This document shows, in pieces, positions 7,489-17,670 of a stretch of DNA of 64,000 nt. The notes beneath the pieces are model-generated. The model was given only the letters and a program-made list of their open reading frames with translations. It was not told where the DNA came from and did no database searches. Position 1 is the first letter of the stretch; each line of letters begins with the position of its first letter. A program made the translations under genes and the position numbers. This DNA is from an uncultured Asticcacaulis sp. (GTDB lineage: Bacteria > Pseudomonadota > Alphaproteobacteria > Caulobacterales > Caulobacteraceae): NCBI GenBank assembly GCA_936940865.1, contig CAKZJB010000052.1, forward strand, positions 1 through 64,000. Reading direction: 5' to 3'.

Positions 7489-10365
7489 ATGCTGGCTCTC
7501 GCCAAGATGCTGTTCGGGTCGTCCAACGACCGCAAAGTCAAGTCGATGATGGGTCGCGTCCAGCGCATCAATGCGCTCGAACCCCGCTACAAGGCCATGA
7601 GCGACGACGAACTGCGGCATCAGACCGTCCTGTTCAAGGAACGCATCGCCAAGGGCGCCTCGCTCGATTCGCTGATGGACGAAGCCTTCGCCGTGACCCG
7701 CGAAGCCGCCTGGCGCGCCATCGGCCAGCGCCACTACGACGTGCAGCTGGTCGGCGGGATGATCCTGCACAAGGGCGGCATCGCCGAAATGCGCACCGGT
7801 GAAGGCAAGACCCTGGTCGGTACGGCCCCGGTCTACCTCAATGCGCTCGAAGGCAAGGGCGTCCACCTGATCACGGTCAACGACTACCTGGCCAAGCGCG
7901 ACGCCGAATGGATGGGCCGCGTGTACCGCTTCCTCGGCATGTCGACCGGCGTCATCGTCAACGGCCTGTCGCAGTCGCAGCGCAAGCAGGCCTACAATTC
8001 CGACGTCACCTACGGCACCAACAACGAATTCGGCTTCGACTACCTGCGCGACAACCTGGCCTACAGCCGTAACGAAATGGTCCAGCGCGGGCACAACTTC
8101 GCCATCGTCGACGAAGTCGACTCGATCCTGATCGACGAAGCCCGCACCCCGCTGATCATCTCGGGTCCGACCGAGGACCGTTCGGAACTCTACAAGATCC
8201 TCGACGCCACCATGCGCGAAATGATCAAGGATCCCGACACCTTCGAGCTGGACGAAAAGCAGAAACAGGTGCTGCTGTCGGAACTGGGTTCGGAACGCCT
8301 GGAAGAGATGCTGATTGCCGCCGGTCACATTTCCGAGGATACGGCCGGCCTTTACGATCCGGCGAACATCAGCCTGGTCCACCACGCCAACCAGGCCCTG
8401 CGCGCCAATACGCTCTATCAGCTGAACCGCGACTATATCGTCAAGGACGGCGAGATCGTGCTGATCGACGAATTCACCGGCCGCATGATGACGGGCCGCC
8501 GCCTGTCGGAAGGCCTGCACCAGGCCATCGAAGCGAAGGAACGCGTCGAGATCCAGCCCGAGAACCAGACCCTGGCCTCGGTGACGATCCAGAACTATTT
8601 CCGCATGTACACCAAGCTTTCGGGCATGACCGGTACGGCCGCGACCGAAGCGTCGGAATTTCACGACATCTACAAGATGGACGTGCTGGAAATCCCGACC
8701 AACCGCCCGATCCAGCGGATCGACGACAACGACGAAGTGTATCGCACCGAGCACGAGAAGTTCATCGCCATCGCCGCCCAGGTCGCCCATTGCTACGTCA
8801 AGGGCCAGCCGGTGCTGGTCGGCACCGCCTCGATCGAGAAGTCGGAGCAGCTGTCGGAATTCCTCAATTCCTACGCCTACTCTGTCGAGCAGTCGCGCAC
8901 GCTGAAGCCGCAGTACGCCAACGCCAGCAAGAGCGAGGTGCTCAAGCTCGGCGAGGCCGCCTACGACATCGTCACGAAGTCCGGCAAGGGCATCCCGCAC
9001 AGCGTGCTGAACGCACGCTTCCACGAACAGGAAGCCGAGATCGTTGCCGATGCGGGCGTGCCGGGCGCCGTCACCATCGCCACCAACATGGCCGGCCGCG
9101 GCACCGACATCCAGTTGGGCGGCAATGTCGACATGCGGGTGCAGAAGTGGCTGGCCGAACAGGACGCCGCGGGCGTCGAGGTCAGCCAGGAAGCCCTGTT
9201 CGCCAAGCGCGGCGAGATCGAGGCCCAGGTGGCTGAACTCAAGGAACGGGCGCTGGCGGCCGGCGGCCTGTTCGTGCTCGGTACCGAACGCCACGAAAGC
9301 CGCCGTATCGACAACCAGCTGCGCGGCCGGACCGGCCGTCAGGGCGACCCCGGCCGCTCCAAGTTCTTCCTGTCATGCGAAGACGACCTTATGCGCATCT
9401 TCGCCGGCGACCGTCTGAACCAGATGATGAAGTCGCTGGGGGTCGCCGAAGGCGAGGCCATCACGCACCCGCTGCTCAACGGCGCCATCGCCACGGCGCA
9501 GAAGCGCGTGGAACAGCGCAACTACGAAATCCGCAAGAACCTCTTGAAGTACGACGACGTGGTCAACGACCAGCGCAAGGCCGTCTTCGAGCAGCGCCAG
9601 GATTTCATGGACACCGAAGACCTGTCCGAACTGATCCACGAATTCCGCCAGGACACCATCCACGATCTGGTCGAGCGTCACCTGCCGCCCAAGGCCTATG
9701 CCGAGCAGTGGGATATCCAGGGCCTGAAGGAACAGGTCCTGGTGCTGACGGGGCTGGACCTGCCGATCGAGGTGTGGGCCGCCGAGGAAGGCATCGCCAA
9801 CGAGGAGATCGAGGAACGCCTGCAACAGGCGGCCGGCCAGAAGATGACCGAGCGCCTGGACCTCCTCGGCGAAGAGCAGATGAAGGCTCTGGAAAAGCAG
9901 TTCCTGCTGCAGATGATCGACATGCACTGGCGCGAGCACCTGATGCACCTCGACCACCTGCGTGCGGTCATCGGCCTGCGCGGCTATGGCCAGCGCGACC
10001 CGCTCAACGAATACAAAACCGAAGCCTTCACCCTGTTCGAACAGCTTCTGGTCAATCTCCGCCACTCGGTCACGCGCTGGCTGATGACGATGGAAATCCG
10101 CTTCCAGCCGCCGGAGCCGGAAGAGCTGCCGCAGATGGCGCAGCAGACCCTGGCGCCGCAACGCCAGTTCCAGGAAGTCCACCTCGATCCCGTCACCGGA
10201 CACAACGAACGCGCGGCCAGGCTCAGCGACGACCTGTCGGCGGAAGAGCGCGAACGCCTGCCGCACACAGCGCTTCCGGGCGGGTGGGAAAACACGCCGC
10301 GCAACGGCCTGTGTCCGTGCGGTTCGGGCAAGAAGTTCAAGCACTGCCACGGCGTGCTGGTATGA
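7489..10365 (+). CDS. secA: Preprotein translocase ATPase SecA
   Basis: SecA is the motor that drives unfolded preproteins through SecYEG using ATP. This 958-residue copy is full length. It has the Walker A motif MRTGEGKT (101-108), the DEVD box (208-211), the second helicase domain with [17 protein letters not shown], and a C-terminal zinc site formed by Cys942, Cys944, Cys953 and His954 for SecB and ribosome contact. A linker of about 60 residues precedes the zinc motif. It is transcribed alone and ends at a strong intrinsic terminator. Confidence 0.98.
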   Translation: MLALAKMLFGSSNDRKVKSMMGRVQRINALEPRYKAMSDDELRHQTVLFKERIAKGASLDSLMDEAFAVTREAAWRAIGQRHYDVQLVGGMILHKGGIAEMRTGEGKTLVGTAPVYLNALEGKGVHLITVNDYLAKRDAEWMGRVYRFLGMSTGVIVNGLSQSQRKQAYNSDVTYGTNNEFGFDYLRDNLAYSRNEMVQRGHNFAIVDEVDSILIDEARTPLIISGPTEDRSELYKILDATMREMIKDPDTFELDEKQKQVLLSELGSERLEEMLIAAGHISEDTAGLYDPANISLVHHANQALRANTLYQLNRDYIVKDGEIVLIDEFTGRMMTGRRLSEGLHQAIEAKERVEIQPENQTLASVTIQNYFRMYTKLSGMTGTAATEASEFHDIYKMDVLEIPTNRPIQRIDDNDEVYRTEHEKFIAIAAQVAHCYVKGQPVLVGTASIEKSEQLSEFLNSYAYSVEQSRTLKPQYANASKSEVLKLGEAAYDIVTKSGKGIPHSVLNARFHEQEAEIVADAGVPGAVTIATNMAGRGTDIQLGGNVDMRVQKWLAEQDAAGVEVSQEALFAKRGEIEAQVAELKERALAAGGLFVLGTERHESRRIDNQLRGRTGRQGDPGRSKFFLSCEDDLMRIFAGDRLNQMMKSLGVAEGEAITHPLLNGAIATAQKRVEQRNYEIRKNLLKYDDVVNDQRKAVFEQRQDFMDTEDLSELIHEFRQDTIHDLVERHLPPKAYAEQWDIQGLKEQVLVLTGLDLPIEVWAAEEGIANEEIEERLQQAAGQKMTERLDLLGEEQMKALEKQFLLQMIDMHWREHLMHLDHLRAVIGLRGYGQRDPLNEYKTEAFTLFEQLLVNLRHSVTRWLMTMEIRFQPPEPEELPQMAQQTLAPQRQFQEVHLDPVTGHNERAARLSDDLSAEERERLPHTALPGGWENTPRNGLCPCGSGKKFKHCHGVLV

Positions 10366-10390
10366 GGCGGGCCGCTGCAAATTGAGACAG

Positions 10391-10424
10391 CAAAGGGCAA
10401 GGCGAAAGCCTTGCCCTTTGTTTT
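10391..10424 (+). terminator. Intrinsic terminator of secA
   Basis: A perfect 13-bp stem (10391-10403 with 10408-10420) closed by a GAAA tetraloop is followed by TTTT. It lies 25 bases after the secA stop codon. Confidence 0.93.
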
Positions 10425-10575
10425 GACTACATGTTTGTTCTGACGCCCTTGCGTGGGCACACGGGCCACACCGGATAAAATAACGCTCCCGTAACGGCAT
10501 GGTTGAGATTCAAGCATTGACCGGAGCGGCGTTTAAGGTATCGTTCCCTTAATATTTCCGGTTAGGGGATTTATC

Positions 10576-11151
10576 ATGCGCGTCCTGCATGCCGCCTGTC
10601 TTGCTCTGTGCCTGTCTCTCGCCGCCGGCGCCGCCTCGGCGCAGGAAGTCGTCGCGGCCGCTCCCGACGGCATCATGACCGCCGACTCCATGGCATCCAG
10701 CGCCGTCGCCCAGATCAACGATGCGGCCATCGACGCCGCCGCGCAGAAGAAAATCGATCTCTACAAGCAGCTGATGGAGCTGAACGGCGTGGCGCGCAGC
10801 GTGCGCAATTCACTGGATGCGACCAAGGCTTCGACCCGCGCCATCGTACTGGAGCGCGCCGGCAAGACAGCCCTGACCCCGGCCGAAGACGCCCGCTACA
10901 ACACCGTCGCCGACACCATTCTGAAAAACACCGAAGCCAGCGTCATCGACGAAATTGCGCGCGTGCAGTCGCAATCGTTCAGCGCCGAGGAAATCCAGCA
11001 GCTGATTGCCGCCAATTCGTCGGTCGCCGCCGCCAAATACAATGCGGGCAAGTTCACCGCGCCCGACAGCAATGCCGACGAGATCCAGACCTATATGGTC
11101 GAGGCCGTCGTCAAGATCGTCAAGACCTTCAAGGAGTCGGTCGCAAGCTGA
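10576..11151 (+). CDS. Exported DUF2059-like protein
   Basis: This 191-residue protein has a clear Sec signal peptide (hydrophobic core then ASAQE, cleavage near residue 22). The mature part is alpha-helical and acidic. The segment KIDLYKQLMELNGVARSV resembles the DUF2059 family, whose function is unknown. The next gene encodes a longer relative: a stretch of about 60 residues around ALTPAEDARYNTVAD lines up with KLSEADRYRLSAIAA in that protein, so the two are probable paralogues. Expected location is the periplasm. No catalytic motif is visible. Confidence 0.75.
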   Translation: MRVLHAACLALCLSLAAGAASAQEVVAAAPDGIMTADSMASSAVAQINDAAIDAAAQKKIDLYKQLMELNGVARSVRNSLDATKASTRAIVLERAGKTALTPAEDARYNTVADTILKNTEASVIDEIARVQSQSFSAEEIQQLIAANSSVAAAKYNAGKFTAPDSNADEIQTYMVEAVVKIVKTFKESVAS

Positions 11152-11227
11152 CGAGCCCCGGAGGGGTTTGAGGGAAGCGGTGAAAAAATCGGCCGCTCGC
11201 ATCGGGCATTTGTTTCGGGGGATTCTC

Positions 11228-12085
11228 TTGTCGTACGTTCGTAGCTCTTCGCTGGCCTTGCTGTGTGCGGCATTCATGACCGCACCGGCCGCGTTCGCCG
11301 GCACCACGCCCGACATGACACCGCCCAGCCTGGCGCTCGATGCCTTTCTGGCACAAAGCCGGCTGCTGCACGATACGTCCCCGAAGCCGCAGTCCAACGT
11401 CCAGCCGCAAGCCGCCACGGCCGATGCCGGCAAGCCCCTGACCGCTGCGGCATCCAGCGCCATCAATGACGTGCTGTCGAAGTCCGGCGCCCCGCTCGAT
11501 GCCGAAAGCACGGGGCTGAACCTCGCCATTGGCCAGGGTCGTCTGCCGGCCGTTCCCGCCATGGCCGAGCTCGATCACGCCACCGCCCGCGCCATGGTCG
11601 CCGCCTTCACCCGCCCCGCCGGCGGCACGGCCGAAGACCAGGCACAGATTGCGGCAGCCGCCTCTTCCGACCCGGCCATGGACGAAAAGATCGGACTGGT
11701 GCGTACCCTCTACCGTGTCGACGGCACCGATGCCCTGCTTCGCCGCTTCGTCGCCACGCAGCACATGCGTCTGATCATCACCGAGGTCAACAACCATATC
11801 GAGATCAACAAGCTGTCGGAAGCCGACCGCTATCGCCTGTCCGCCATCGCCGCTCAGGCCGAAACCGAGCTCGAGGACAAGATCCTGACCATGGATGCCC
11901 GTGCCCAGGCGCGCGCCCTGTCCAAACCGGAATTGCTGAACCTGATCACGGCCTTCGACAGCGACGCCCAGCGCAAGATGACGCAGATGCGCTTGGCCGA
12001 TTCCGGAAAACTCGACCGTGGGATCGATCTCGACGTCTCCATGGCGCAAATCCAGATCGTCAAAAGGTACGAAAGCGGGGAATAG
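11228..12085 (+). CDS. Exported helical protein, paralogue of the preceding gene
   Basis: This is a predicted 285-residue periplasmic protein with an N-terminal signal peptide ending AAFAGTT. The best start is the TTG at 11228: it has a GGGGGA ribosome site 5 bases ahead and places the hydrophobic segment at the N-terminus, whereas the frame upstream of it is not protein-like. A low-complexity Pro/Gln/Ala region (about residues 45-75) is followed by a helical domain whose C-terminal part resembles the DUF2059-like neighbour. The function is unknown. It ends 7 bases before the convergent plsC gene. Confidence 0.72.
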   Translation: MSYVRSSSLALLCAAFMTAPAAFAGTTPDMTPPSLALDAFLAQSRLLHDTSPKPQSNVQPQAATADAGKPLTAAASSAINDVLSKSGAPLDAESTGLNLAIGQGRLPAVPAMAELDHATARAMVAAFTRPAGGTAEDQAQIAAAASSDPAMDEKIGLVRTLYRVDGTDALLRRFVATQHMRLIITEVNNHIEINKLSEADRYRLSAIAAQAETELEDKILTMDARAQARALSKPELLNLITAFDSDAQRKMTQMRLADSGKLDRGIDLDVSMAQIQIVKRYESGE

Positions 12086-12091
12086 TCCCGT

Positions 12092-12802
12092 TTAGCGATG
12101 CTCGGCCAGCAGCGCGTTCGAAGCGCCCTCCAGTTGCGCCTTCATCTCGGCCATCAGTTCGCCCCGCTTGAGGCCCGCCGGAATCGGCGGCAGGAATTCG
12201 AACACCACCGTGCCGGGTTTGCGGTCTATGCCATGGCCGGGCCAGAACTGGCCCGAATTGGTGGCCATGAGGTGGCACGGCACGTCCAGGTCGCGATAAA
12301 GCGCGGCCACACCCGGCTTGTATGTGGGATCGTCACCGGGATCGGACCGCGTGCCTTCCGGAAAGATGACGATCTGACGGCCGTCCTTGAGCCGGTCGCG
12401 GCAGGCGGCGACCATGGCCTTTAGCGCCTTGGCGGCGTCCTCGCGGCGGATGGCGACCATCTTCGTCCGCCAGGCATACCAGCCGAAGGCCGGCATATAC
12501 ATCAACGACTGCTTAAGCACATAGGCCGGCCGGTCCATGACGACGAAGGGCGCGATGGTGTCGAGCATGCTCATATGCTTGCCGGCGACCAGGGCTGCCC
12601 CCCTCGGCCGGTGCTCCAACCCGCGGAACTCGACACGAATGCCGACGATGAAGCGGGCGCCGAACAGCACCGCCTTCGCCCACCAGCGGATGGCCGCCAT
12701 GGCGGCGCCTTCGGAGATGACGAGCAGCGGCAACAGGCCGAGACCATAGATGGCCATGGTTCCGTAGAGCCACAAAATGAACAGGAGCGACCGAAGCCGC
12801 AT
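12092..12802 (-). CDS. plsC: 1-acyl-sn-glycerol-3-phosphate acyltransferase
   Basis: PlsC acylates lysophosphatidic acid to phosphatidic acid at the inner membrane. The protein (236 residues) has an N-terminal membrane anchor, the acyltransferase HX4D motif as HMSMLD, and the FPEGTR substrate motif. The chosen ATG at 12802 is followed directly by the hydrophobic anchor; the longer reading frame upstream overlaps the ydcF-like gene and is not protein-like. It is the last gene of the ftsE-ftsX-ydcF-plsC run, a Caulobacter-type order. Confidence 0.9.
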   Translation of the reverse strand: MRLRSLLFILWLYGTMAIYGLGLLPLLVISEGAAMAAIRWWAKAVLFGARFIVGIRVEFRGLEHRPRGAALVAGKHMSMLDTIAPFVVMDRPAYVLKQSLMYMPAFGWYAWRTKMVAIRREDAAKALKAMVAACRDRLKDGRQIVIFPEGTRSDPGDDPTYKPGVAALYRDLDVPCHLMATNSGQFWPGHGIDRKPGTVVFEFLPPIPAGLKRGELMAEMKAQLEGASNALLAEHR

Positions 12803-12813
12803 AAAGGCAGATG

Positions 12814-13566
12814 TCACGAAGCGTATCCCGCTGCGGTCTTGGCACTGGCCGATACGGCATCGGCGGCGGCGCTGTCTTCCGAGCCCGCCTTGACATCGTG
12901 GCCCTTGCCTTTGTCGCCGAAGGCGCGCGAGATCGACAAAATCATGTCGCGGGCCAGTATGGCAAGGTATTTGTTGTATTCGACGACCAGGGTACGCGTC
13001 CCCTTGGGCGATTTCCACCATTTGCGCGTATCGAGATCGGGCGACGGCACGGGATAGGGAACAAGTTTCGCGTCCGGCATGTCGGCCTTAAGTTCGAGCA
13101 ACGACCGCGGCATATGGTAGTCGGAGGTCACGACGATCAGGGTATAGAAGTCATGGCCGCGCGCCCAGTCGGCGATCTCCCGCGCATTGCCGACCGTATT
13201 TTCGGCTTCGTAGCCAAGGTCGACGCAGCACTCGTAAAGACGGCGCGAACCCTCGGTCACATCCTGAAGCTCGGAGCGCGTGACCTTCTGGTTGACGCCG
13301 GAAATGAACAGGCGCTGGCCCTTGCGGTGATCGAGCAGCCGCATGCCTTCCTTCAGCCGCATGTCGGAGGCGCCGGTCAACACGACGATGGCGTCGGCGG
13401 GCTGGTCGGGTTCGACGGCCGGCGTGGACTCGATGACGCGGTTGGCGAAGACGAACAGTCCCGCCAGCCACAGCAGCACCACCACTACAAGCGCGATCGC
13501 CGTGCGCATGCCCTTTACCGCGACTCCCCTTCGCCCACCCGCTCTCTTCATACCCGCTTTCCTCAT
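12814..13566 (-). CDS. YdcF family (DUF218) membrane-anchored protein
   Basis: This 250-residue protein has one N-terminal transmembrane helix and a DUF218/YdcF domain, with ADAIVVLTGASDMRLKEG, LFISGV and VVTSDYHMPRS. The family includes SanA and ElyC, linked to envelope integrity and peptidoglycan precursor supply. The start at 13566 overlaps the ftsX stop by four bases (ATGA), so it is probably translated with ftsX. The coupling to ftsEX points to a cell-wall role, but this is inference. Confidence 0.85.
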   Translation of the reverse strand: MRKAGMKRAGGRRGVAVKGMRTAIALVVVVLLWLAGLFVFANRVIESTPAVEPDQPADAIVVLTGASDMRLKEGMRLLDHRKGQRLFISGVNQKVTRSELQDVTEGSRRLYECCVDLGYEAENTVGNAREIADWARGHDFYTLIVVTSDYHMPRSLLELKADMPDAKLVPYPVPSPDLDTRKWWKSPKGTRTLVVEYNKYLAILARDMILSISRAFGDKGKGHDVKAGSEDSAAADAVSASAKTAAGYAS

Positions 13567-14468
13567 GATCGCGGGTGCCCCAACAGCCGTACGGTGACCA
13601 TACGCGCCGTGATGCCGGCGATGACCGCCACCAGCACGGGGCAAGGTGTTAATATTAACAGGTCAAACCATGAAAAGGGAAGAGCCAGGGTAAAGCTTTG
13701 CGACGACCCTGTGACTTTTATGATCGCCATGACCGCCGCCGCGGCGATCGCGCCGAACAGCCCGGACTGGAAAGCCATGCGGGCAAAACGATATTGGAAG
13801 CGCTCGGCGATGAAGATATCGGTGGCGCCGCACAGCGACAGCACGTCGACAACGTCGGCGCGCGCGGTCAGCGAGGCGCGCGTGGCAAAGCCCACGACGG
13901 CAGCCGTCGCCGAGCCGATAATGACGAATATACCCAACGATAACAGGCGGATGGTCAACGCGCTCTGCTCGACGTCCTTCAGCCATACCGAGTGATCGTC
14001 CAGGCTGGCGTCGATGCCGTTCGTCGCCAGGGCATCCATCAGGGCGCGCGGGCGCGGCGGTGTCTTGGGATCGAGCCGGACTTCGACCAGGTTGGGAATC
14101 GGCAGGTCGTCGAGGATGGCGTCGCCCAGCCACGGCTTGATCAGCGCCTTGGCCTTTTCGGGCTCGATGGCGACCGCCTCCGACACGCCCTTGACCCCGG
14201 CCAGCACCTCGGCCGCCTTGGCGGCGGCGACCGATCCGGTTTCCAGCCCCGACGGCCGCACCTGGATCGTCACTTCGGCCCGGATGTCGCGCGACCAGCC
14301 GTCGGCGGCGCGCCCCGAGGCCAGCACCACCAGCCCGGCCAGGCACGCCAGGACGCACAACACGGCGATGACGTAGTGCAGCGCCACCTCGCGTTCGTCC
14401 TGCGCCGGCAGGAGATTGCGCGTACCCGCCTGGGACAGTTTCGACAGGACGGTATCGACGGCGCTCAT
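13563..14468 (-). CDS. ftsX: Cell division ABC transporter permease FtsX
   Basis: This 301-residue membrane protein has the FtsX layout: cytosolic N-terminus, first helix near residues 33-52, an extracytoplasmic domain of about 110 residues, then three helices. It works with FtsE to pass the divisome signal to periplasmic cell-wall hydrolases; in Caulobacter FtsEX also supports Z-ring assembly. It starts in the overlap with ftsE (ATGA). An AT-rich 12-base palindrome (GTTAATATTAAC, 13648-13659) lies inside the coding region and stands out from the GC-rich surroundings. Confidence 0.92.
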   Translation of the reverse strand: MSAVDTVLSKLSQAGTRNLLPAQDEREVALHYVIAVLCVLACLAGLVVLASGRAADGWSRDIRAEVTIQVRPSGLETGSVAAAKAAEVLAGVKGVSEAVAIEPEKAKALIKPWLGDAILDDLPIPNLVEVRLDPKTPPRPRALMDALATNGIDASLDDHSVWLKDVEQSALTIRLLSLGIFVIIGSATAAVVGFATRASLTARADVVDVLSLCGATDIFIAERFQYRFARMAFQSGLFGAIAAAAVMAIIKVTGSSQSFTLALPFSWFDLLILTPCPVLVAVIAGITARMVTVRLLGHPRS

Positions 14469-15220
14469 GCGGCGCTGCCTTTCGGGCCGCGGCGATAAAG
14501 CTCGCCGTCCTTCAGCTCCAGTACCGGCATGCCCGACGCCCGCACCAGGCTTTCATCATGGGTAGCGATCAACACGGTGGCGCCCAAACGGTTCAGCTCG
14601 ATGAACAGCCGCATGATGCGCAGGCCCATGGCGTAGTCGATATTGCCGGTCGGTTCGTCGGCCAGGATCAGGGTCGGCCGCGTCACCACCGCGCGGGCGA
14701 TCGCCAGGCGCTGTTTTTCCCCGCCTGACAGGATATGCGGCATGGCCGTCAACCGGTGCTTCAACCCGACCCAGGTCAGGAGCTCGGTCACATCCTCGTG
14801 GAAAGTCTTGAACGACTGGCCGTGCACCACCAGCGGCAGGGCCGCATTGTCGAAGACGTTGAGATGGTCGAGCAGGCGGAATTCCTGGAAGACGATACCG
14901 ATGCGGCGCCTGAGCGCCGCACTCTGCGCCCGGTCGCCGGTGCGGATGGTTTCGCCGAAGAGGGCGATTTCGCCGAGCGTCGGGCGTTGTGCCAGATAGA
15001 TCAGCCGCAGCAGCGACGTCTTGCCGGCGCCCGACGGCCCCGTCAGAAAGTGAAACGAACCGGCCGGAAGCTGAAAGTTGAGATTCTTGAGGATATAGCC
15101 GCCGTCCTCGTCATTGGCCCCGTAGCCCAGGCTGACACCGCGGACGTCGACGACGATGTCGTCACTGCGTCCCTGGCCGTCCTTGGCGACGGCGCGAATG
15201 TCGGTGGTTCGGGTGTTCAT
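14465..15220 (-). CDS. ftsE: Cell division ATP-binding protein FtsE
   Basis: This is a 251-residue ABC ATPase with Walker [10 protein letters not shown] (61-69), signature LSGGEKQR (165-172) and Walker [11 protein letters not shown] (185-194). The [12 protein letters not shown] segment after the Q-loop is typical of FtsE. An N-terminal extension of about 24 residues precedes the conserved domain. It partners FtsX and is first in the operon; the 122-base gap upstream is shared with the divergent zinc-ribbon gene. Confidence 0.95.
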   Translation of the reverse strand: MNTRTTDIRAVAKDGQGRSDDIVVDVRGVSLGYGANDEDGGYILKNLNFQLPAGSFHFLTGPSGAGKTSLLRLIYLAQRPTLGEIALFGETIRTGDRAQSAALRRRIGIVFQEFRLLDHLNVFDNAALPLVVHGQSFKTFHEDVTELLTWVGLKHRLTAMPHILSGGEKQRLAIARAVVTRPTLILADEPTGNIDYAMGLRIMRLFIELNRLGATVLIATHDESLVRASGMPVLELKDGELYRRGPKGSAA

Positions 15221-15342
15221 GGGAAACGGAAATGCCTTCTGGCAAATGCTTGACCGGTTGTTAAGACTTTTGCGGGAATAAGGTTAAGAAGCCGTGTCGG
15301 CCCTCGCGCGGTAACCTACCGATTCGCCCTGTCCCCGTCACC

Positions 15343-16326
15343 ATGATCCTCAGCTGCCCGAACTGCGCAACGCAATATAAGGTGAACGAAGCGGTCATCG
15401 GCATGCGCGGCCGTACAGTGCGATGCGCCGCCTGCAAGACGACGTGGCATGCCGAAATCCCCATCGACCTTCGTTACAGCGAGGGCCGGCATCCCGACGA
15501 TGAAGCCGAAAAGGCGCCCATCAAGCCGGAGCAGCTCAAAGCCGTCAAGGCGCATATCCTGCCGGCCAAATACCGCGCGATGCTGTCGGCGCAGGCCAAG
15601 TTGCGTGCCGTGGCTATCGAGGGCCTGGTGTGGGGCGGACTGGCGGCCCTGGCTGTCCTGGCCCTGTCCCTGGCCTATGTCCTGCGCGTCGACATCGTGC
15701 GCGCCTTCCCGCGTATCGCCGGCGCCTACGCCATGGTGGGGCTGAAGACCAACGGCACCAACCTGCAGTTCGGCGACCAGAAGGCCACGACGTCGCTGAA
15801 AGGCGGCCGCTTCGTCGTCACCGTCGAAGCCCAGGTCAAGAATGTCAGCGACGACCCCGCGCCTGTGCCGCCGGTGCGCGTCAAGCTGCTCAACGCCAGC
15901 CAGGCGCAGTTCGGTTCCGTACTGATGCCGCCGGGCGACCTGGTCGTCGCACCGCACGCCACGCGGACCCTGACCTTCGACGTTCCCGATCCGACAGACC
16001 AGGTGGCGGGGCTGGACCTCACCTTCGACCTGGTGGCCATGAAGGCGATGAAGTCCGGCAAGCCGCACGCGCCGGCCCGGGTGGACAAGCCGCGCGAGGC
16101 CGCGGCCGGCTCCGAAGGCGCCGCGCCGCAGGACAGCGGCCATTCGACCCCGCCACAGCCTCCCGCCCCGGCTTCGACCGCTCCCGGCCCGGACGATCAT
16201 GCCGAAGCGGAAGGCGCGCTCGATTCGGATGCCGGCGCCACTAACACGCCCCTGTCCAACCGCCCTGTACCGCCCCTGCGTTCGACATTGTCAGCCGATG
16301 GACACCATGGTACGGGCGAAGGGTGA
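15343..16326 (+). CDS. MJ0042/DUF3426-type zinc-ribbon membrane protein
   Basis: This 327-residue protein begins with an MJ0042-type zinc ribbon: CPNC at residues 5-8 and CAAC at 28-31. A basic linker, one transmembrane helix (about 90-112) and a beta-rich domain follow (GGRFVVTVEAQVKNVS, as in DUF3426). The tail from about residue 245 is Pro/Ala-rich and disordered. Such proteins are widespread in alphaproteobacteria next to ftsEX and hpt, but their function is not established. The topology places the ribbon in the cytosol and the beta domain in the periplasm. Confidence 0.83.
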   Translation: MILSCPNCATQYKVNEAVIGMRGRTVRCAACKTTWHAEIPIDLRYSEGRHPDDEAEKAPIKPEQLKAVKAHILPAKYRAMLSAQAKLRAVAIEGLVWGGLAALAVLALSLAYVLRVDIVRAFPRIAGAYAMVGLKTNGTNLQFGDQKATTSLKGGRFVVTVEAQVKNVSDDPAPVPPVRVKLLNASQAQFGSVLMPPGDLVVAPHATRTLTFDVPDPTDQVAGLDLTFDLVAMKAMKSGKPHAPARVDKPREAAAGSEGAAPQDSGHSTPPQPPAPASTAPGPDDHAEAEGALDSDAGATNTPLSNRPVPPLRSTLSADGHHGTGEG

Positions 16327-16868
16327 TGGATAATGCTCCGCTTCCTCCCGCCGTCCTTCTGAACGAAACCGAAGTCTGCGCCCACGTCGCGGCCGTTGCT
16401 GAAACGCTGGCCCTTCGCCTGAAACCCGGCTGCGTCGGGGTCTGTCTCCTGACGGGCGGCATCTGGTTCGCCGCCGACCTTACCCGCGCCCTGTTCCGCA
16501 TCGGCCATAACCTGGCGTTCGACGCCCTGTGGCTGTCCTCCTACGGCGATGGCCAGGAAAGCGGCACCATGCTGATCCGCGCGCCGCTGCAGCGCTCGGT
16601 CGAAGGCCGCCAGGTGCTGATCATCGACGACGTGCTCGATACCGGCGCCTCGCTGAAGATCGCCCGCGACATCTGCCTGGAAGCCGGCGCGGCCGAGGTC
16701 ATCACCTGCGTCTTCGCGCGCAAGCCCGATCCGCTCAAGGAAGGGGCTCGCCGCGAAACCGACGTCGATTACGCCGCCTGGGAAGCGCCCGCGCGCTATC
16801 TGGTGGGGTATGGCCTCGACAGCGGCGGTCTTTACCGTGCCGTTCCTTATGTGGGCGCGATGGATTAG
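16326..16868 (+). CDS. hpt: Hypoxanthine phosphoribosyltransferase
   Basis: This 180-residue purine salvage enzyme converts hypoxanthine or guanine plus PRPP to the nucleotide. The PRPP-binding signature VLIIDDVLDTGAS lies near residues 97-109, and a C-terminal VDYAAWEAP plus YLVGYGLD segment contacts the base. The ATG at 16326 overlaps the stop of the zinc-ribbon gene (TGATG). A GTG three bases earlier is less likely. The 3' end overlaps the convergent small membrane gene by four bases. Confidence 0.9.
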   Translation: MDNAPLPPAVLLNETEVCAHVAAVAETLALRLKPGCVGVCLLTGGIWFAADLTRALFRIGHNLAFDALWLSSYGDGQESGTMLIRAPLQRSVEGRQVLIIDDVLDTGASLKIARDICLEAGAAEVITCVFARKPDPLKEGARRETDVDYAAWEAPARYLVGYGLDSGGLYRAVPYVGAMD

Positions 16869-17107
16869 GGCCGAGGCCCGAACCAGAACGCCACCCCGGC
16901 GTAAACACTGCCCAACAGACAGACGACATAATAGGTCACGGACCCCCAGAAGCCGAATGGCTGAGCGTAGCGATCCTTTGTGCGAAAGCCCGATGACGGC
17001 GTGGTGATCTTGTTGTGCCGGATGGCCCGAACGAGTTGCAGAAGGGCAAAGACATCGACCAATGCAACAAATGCCAGGACGAAATACCCCATGTCTCCCT
17101 GAGGCAT
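16865..17107 (-). CDS. Small two-helix membrane protein
   Basis: This 80-residue protein has two hydrophobic helices (about residues 6-26 and 54-74) separated by a basic loop. No family was recognised. It starts 4 bases after the DUF4175-like fragment, so it belongs to the argH-lysA transcription unit. It may be an independent small gene or a passenger left beside the truncated gene. Codon use is like its neighbours. Confidence 0.6.
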   Translation of the reverse strand: MPQGDMGYFVLAFVALVDVFALLQLVRAIRHNKITTPSSGFRTKDRYAQPFGFWGSVTYYVVCLLGSVYAGVAFWFGPRP

Positions 17108-17111
17108 GGTC

Positions 17112-17645
17112 CTATTTCTGCGCCACTTCCGTCTGCGCTGCCGTCTTGGCGAACGGACAGAAACCCTGGGCGATGCGCGAGGCCGGCACCGGCCCCTGAA
17201 TCAGCAGCCCCATCAGCGCCGCCATCAACGCGACGAAGCGCAGGGCGAAAGGATCGGACACCGCGATACCGGCCTTGGCCTTCCCGATCCTGAGCCTGGG
17301 CTGCTGCAGTTCATGACGCATGGCCAGCAGCCGTTCGGGCTTGACGCCATTGTCAACGGCCAGGCGCGTATTGACTTCGGTAAAGGTCGGCTGGCGAAAG
17401 CGCATGATGGCGCGCACGCAGGCGAAAATGGCGACCAGCAGGCCGGCGGCAAGGATACCGGCGTGTGCCCAGGACGAAAGCGGAAGGAACAGGCCCCACT
17501 GCGCCGCCACCGCGATCAGCAAGACCAGAAGCACGAACGGAAAGAACGCCGGCAACAGGCGTTCCCATACCATCACCGTCCGCGTCCAGAACAGGGCGCG
17601 GTTGAGGTTCGAAAACGGCCTGCTCAAAGGTCCCTTCGAAACCAT
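17112..17645 (-). pseudogene. Truncated DUF4175/TIGR02302-like membrane protein
   Basis: This 177-residue protein resembles only the N-terminal membrane part of the large DUF4175 (TIGR02302) proteins that follow lysA in many alphaproteobacteria and reach about 800 residues. Matching features are the ALFWTRTVMVWERLLPA start, two adjacent helices, the FRQPTFTEVNTRLAVDNG segment, and the DPFALRFVALMAA helix. The reading frame ends just after this last helix, and the large C-terminal region is absent; the sequence to the next gene is only 4 bases. It may be a decayed remnant or a shortened protein that still works. The family assignment rests on remembered patterns, so it is moderate. Confidence 0.55.
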
Positions 17646-17670
17646 GCGGTCTTATCCCCCTAATCAGGCC

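Noticed and set aside
7477-9294. 605-codon open frame antisense to secA
   Set aside because: It mirrors secA codon bias in high-GC DNA; the product is low in hydrophobic cores and shows no family motif.
13648-13659. AT-rich palindrome in ftsX as a CtrA site
   Set aside because: It lacks the TTAA-N7-TTAA spacing and is inside a coding region.
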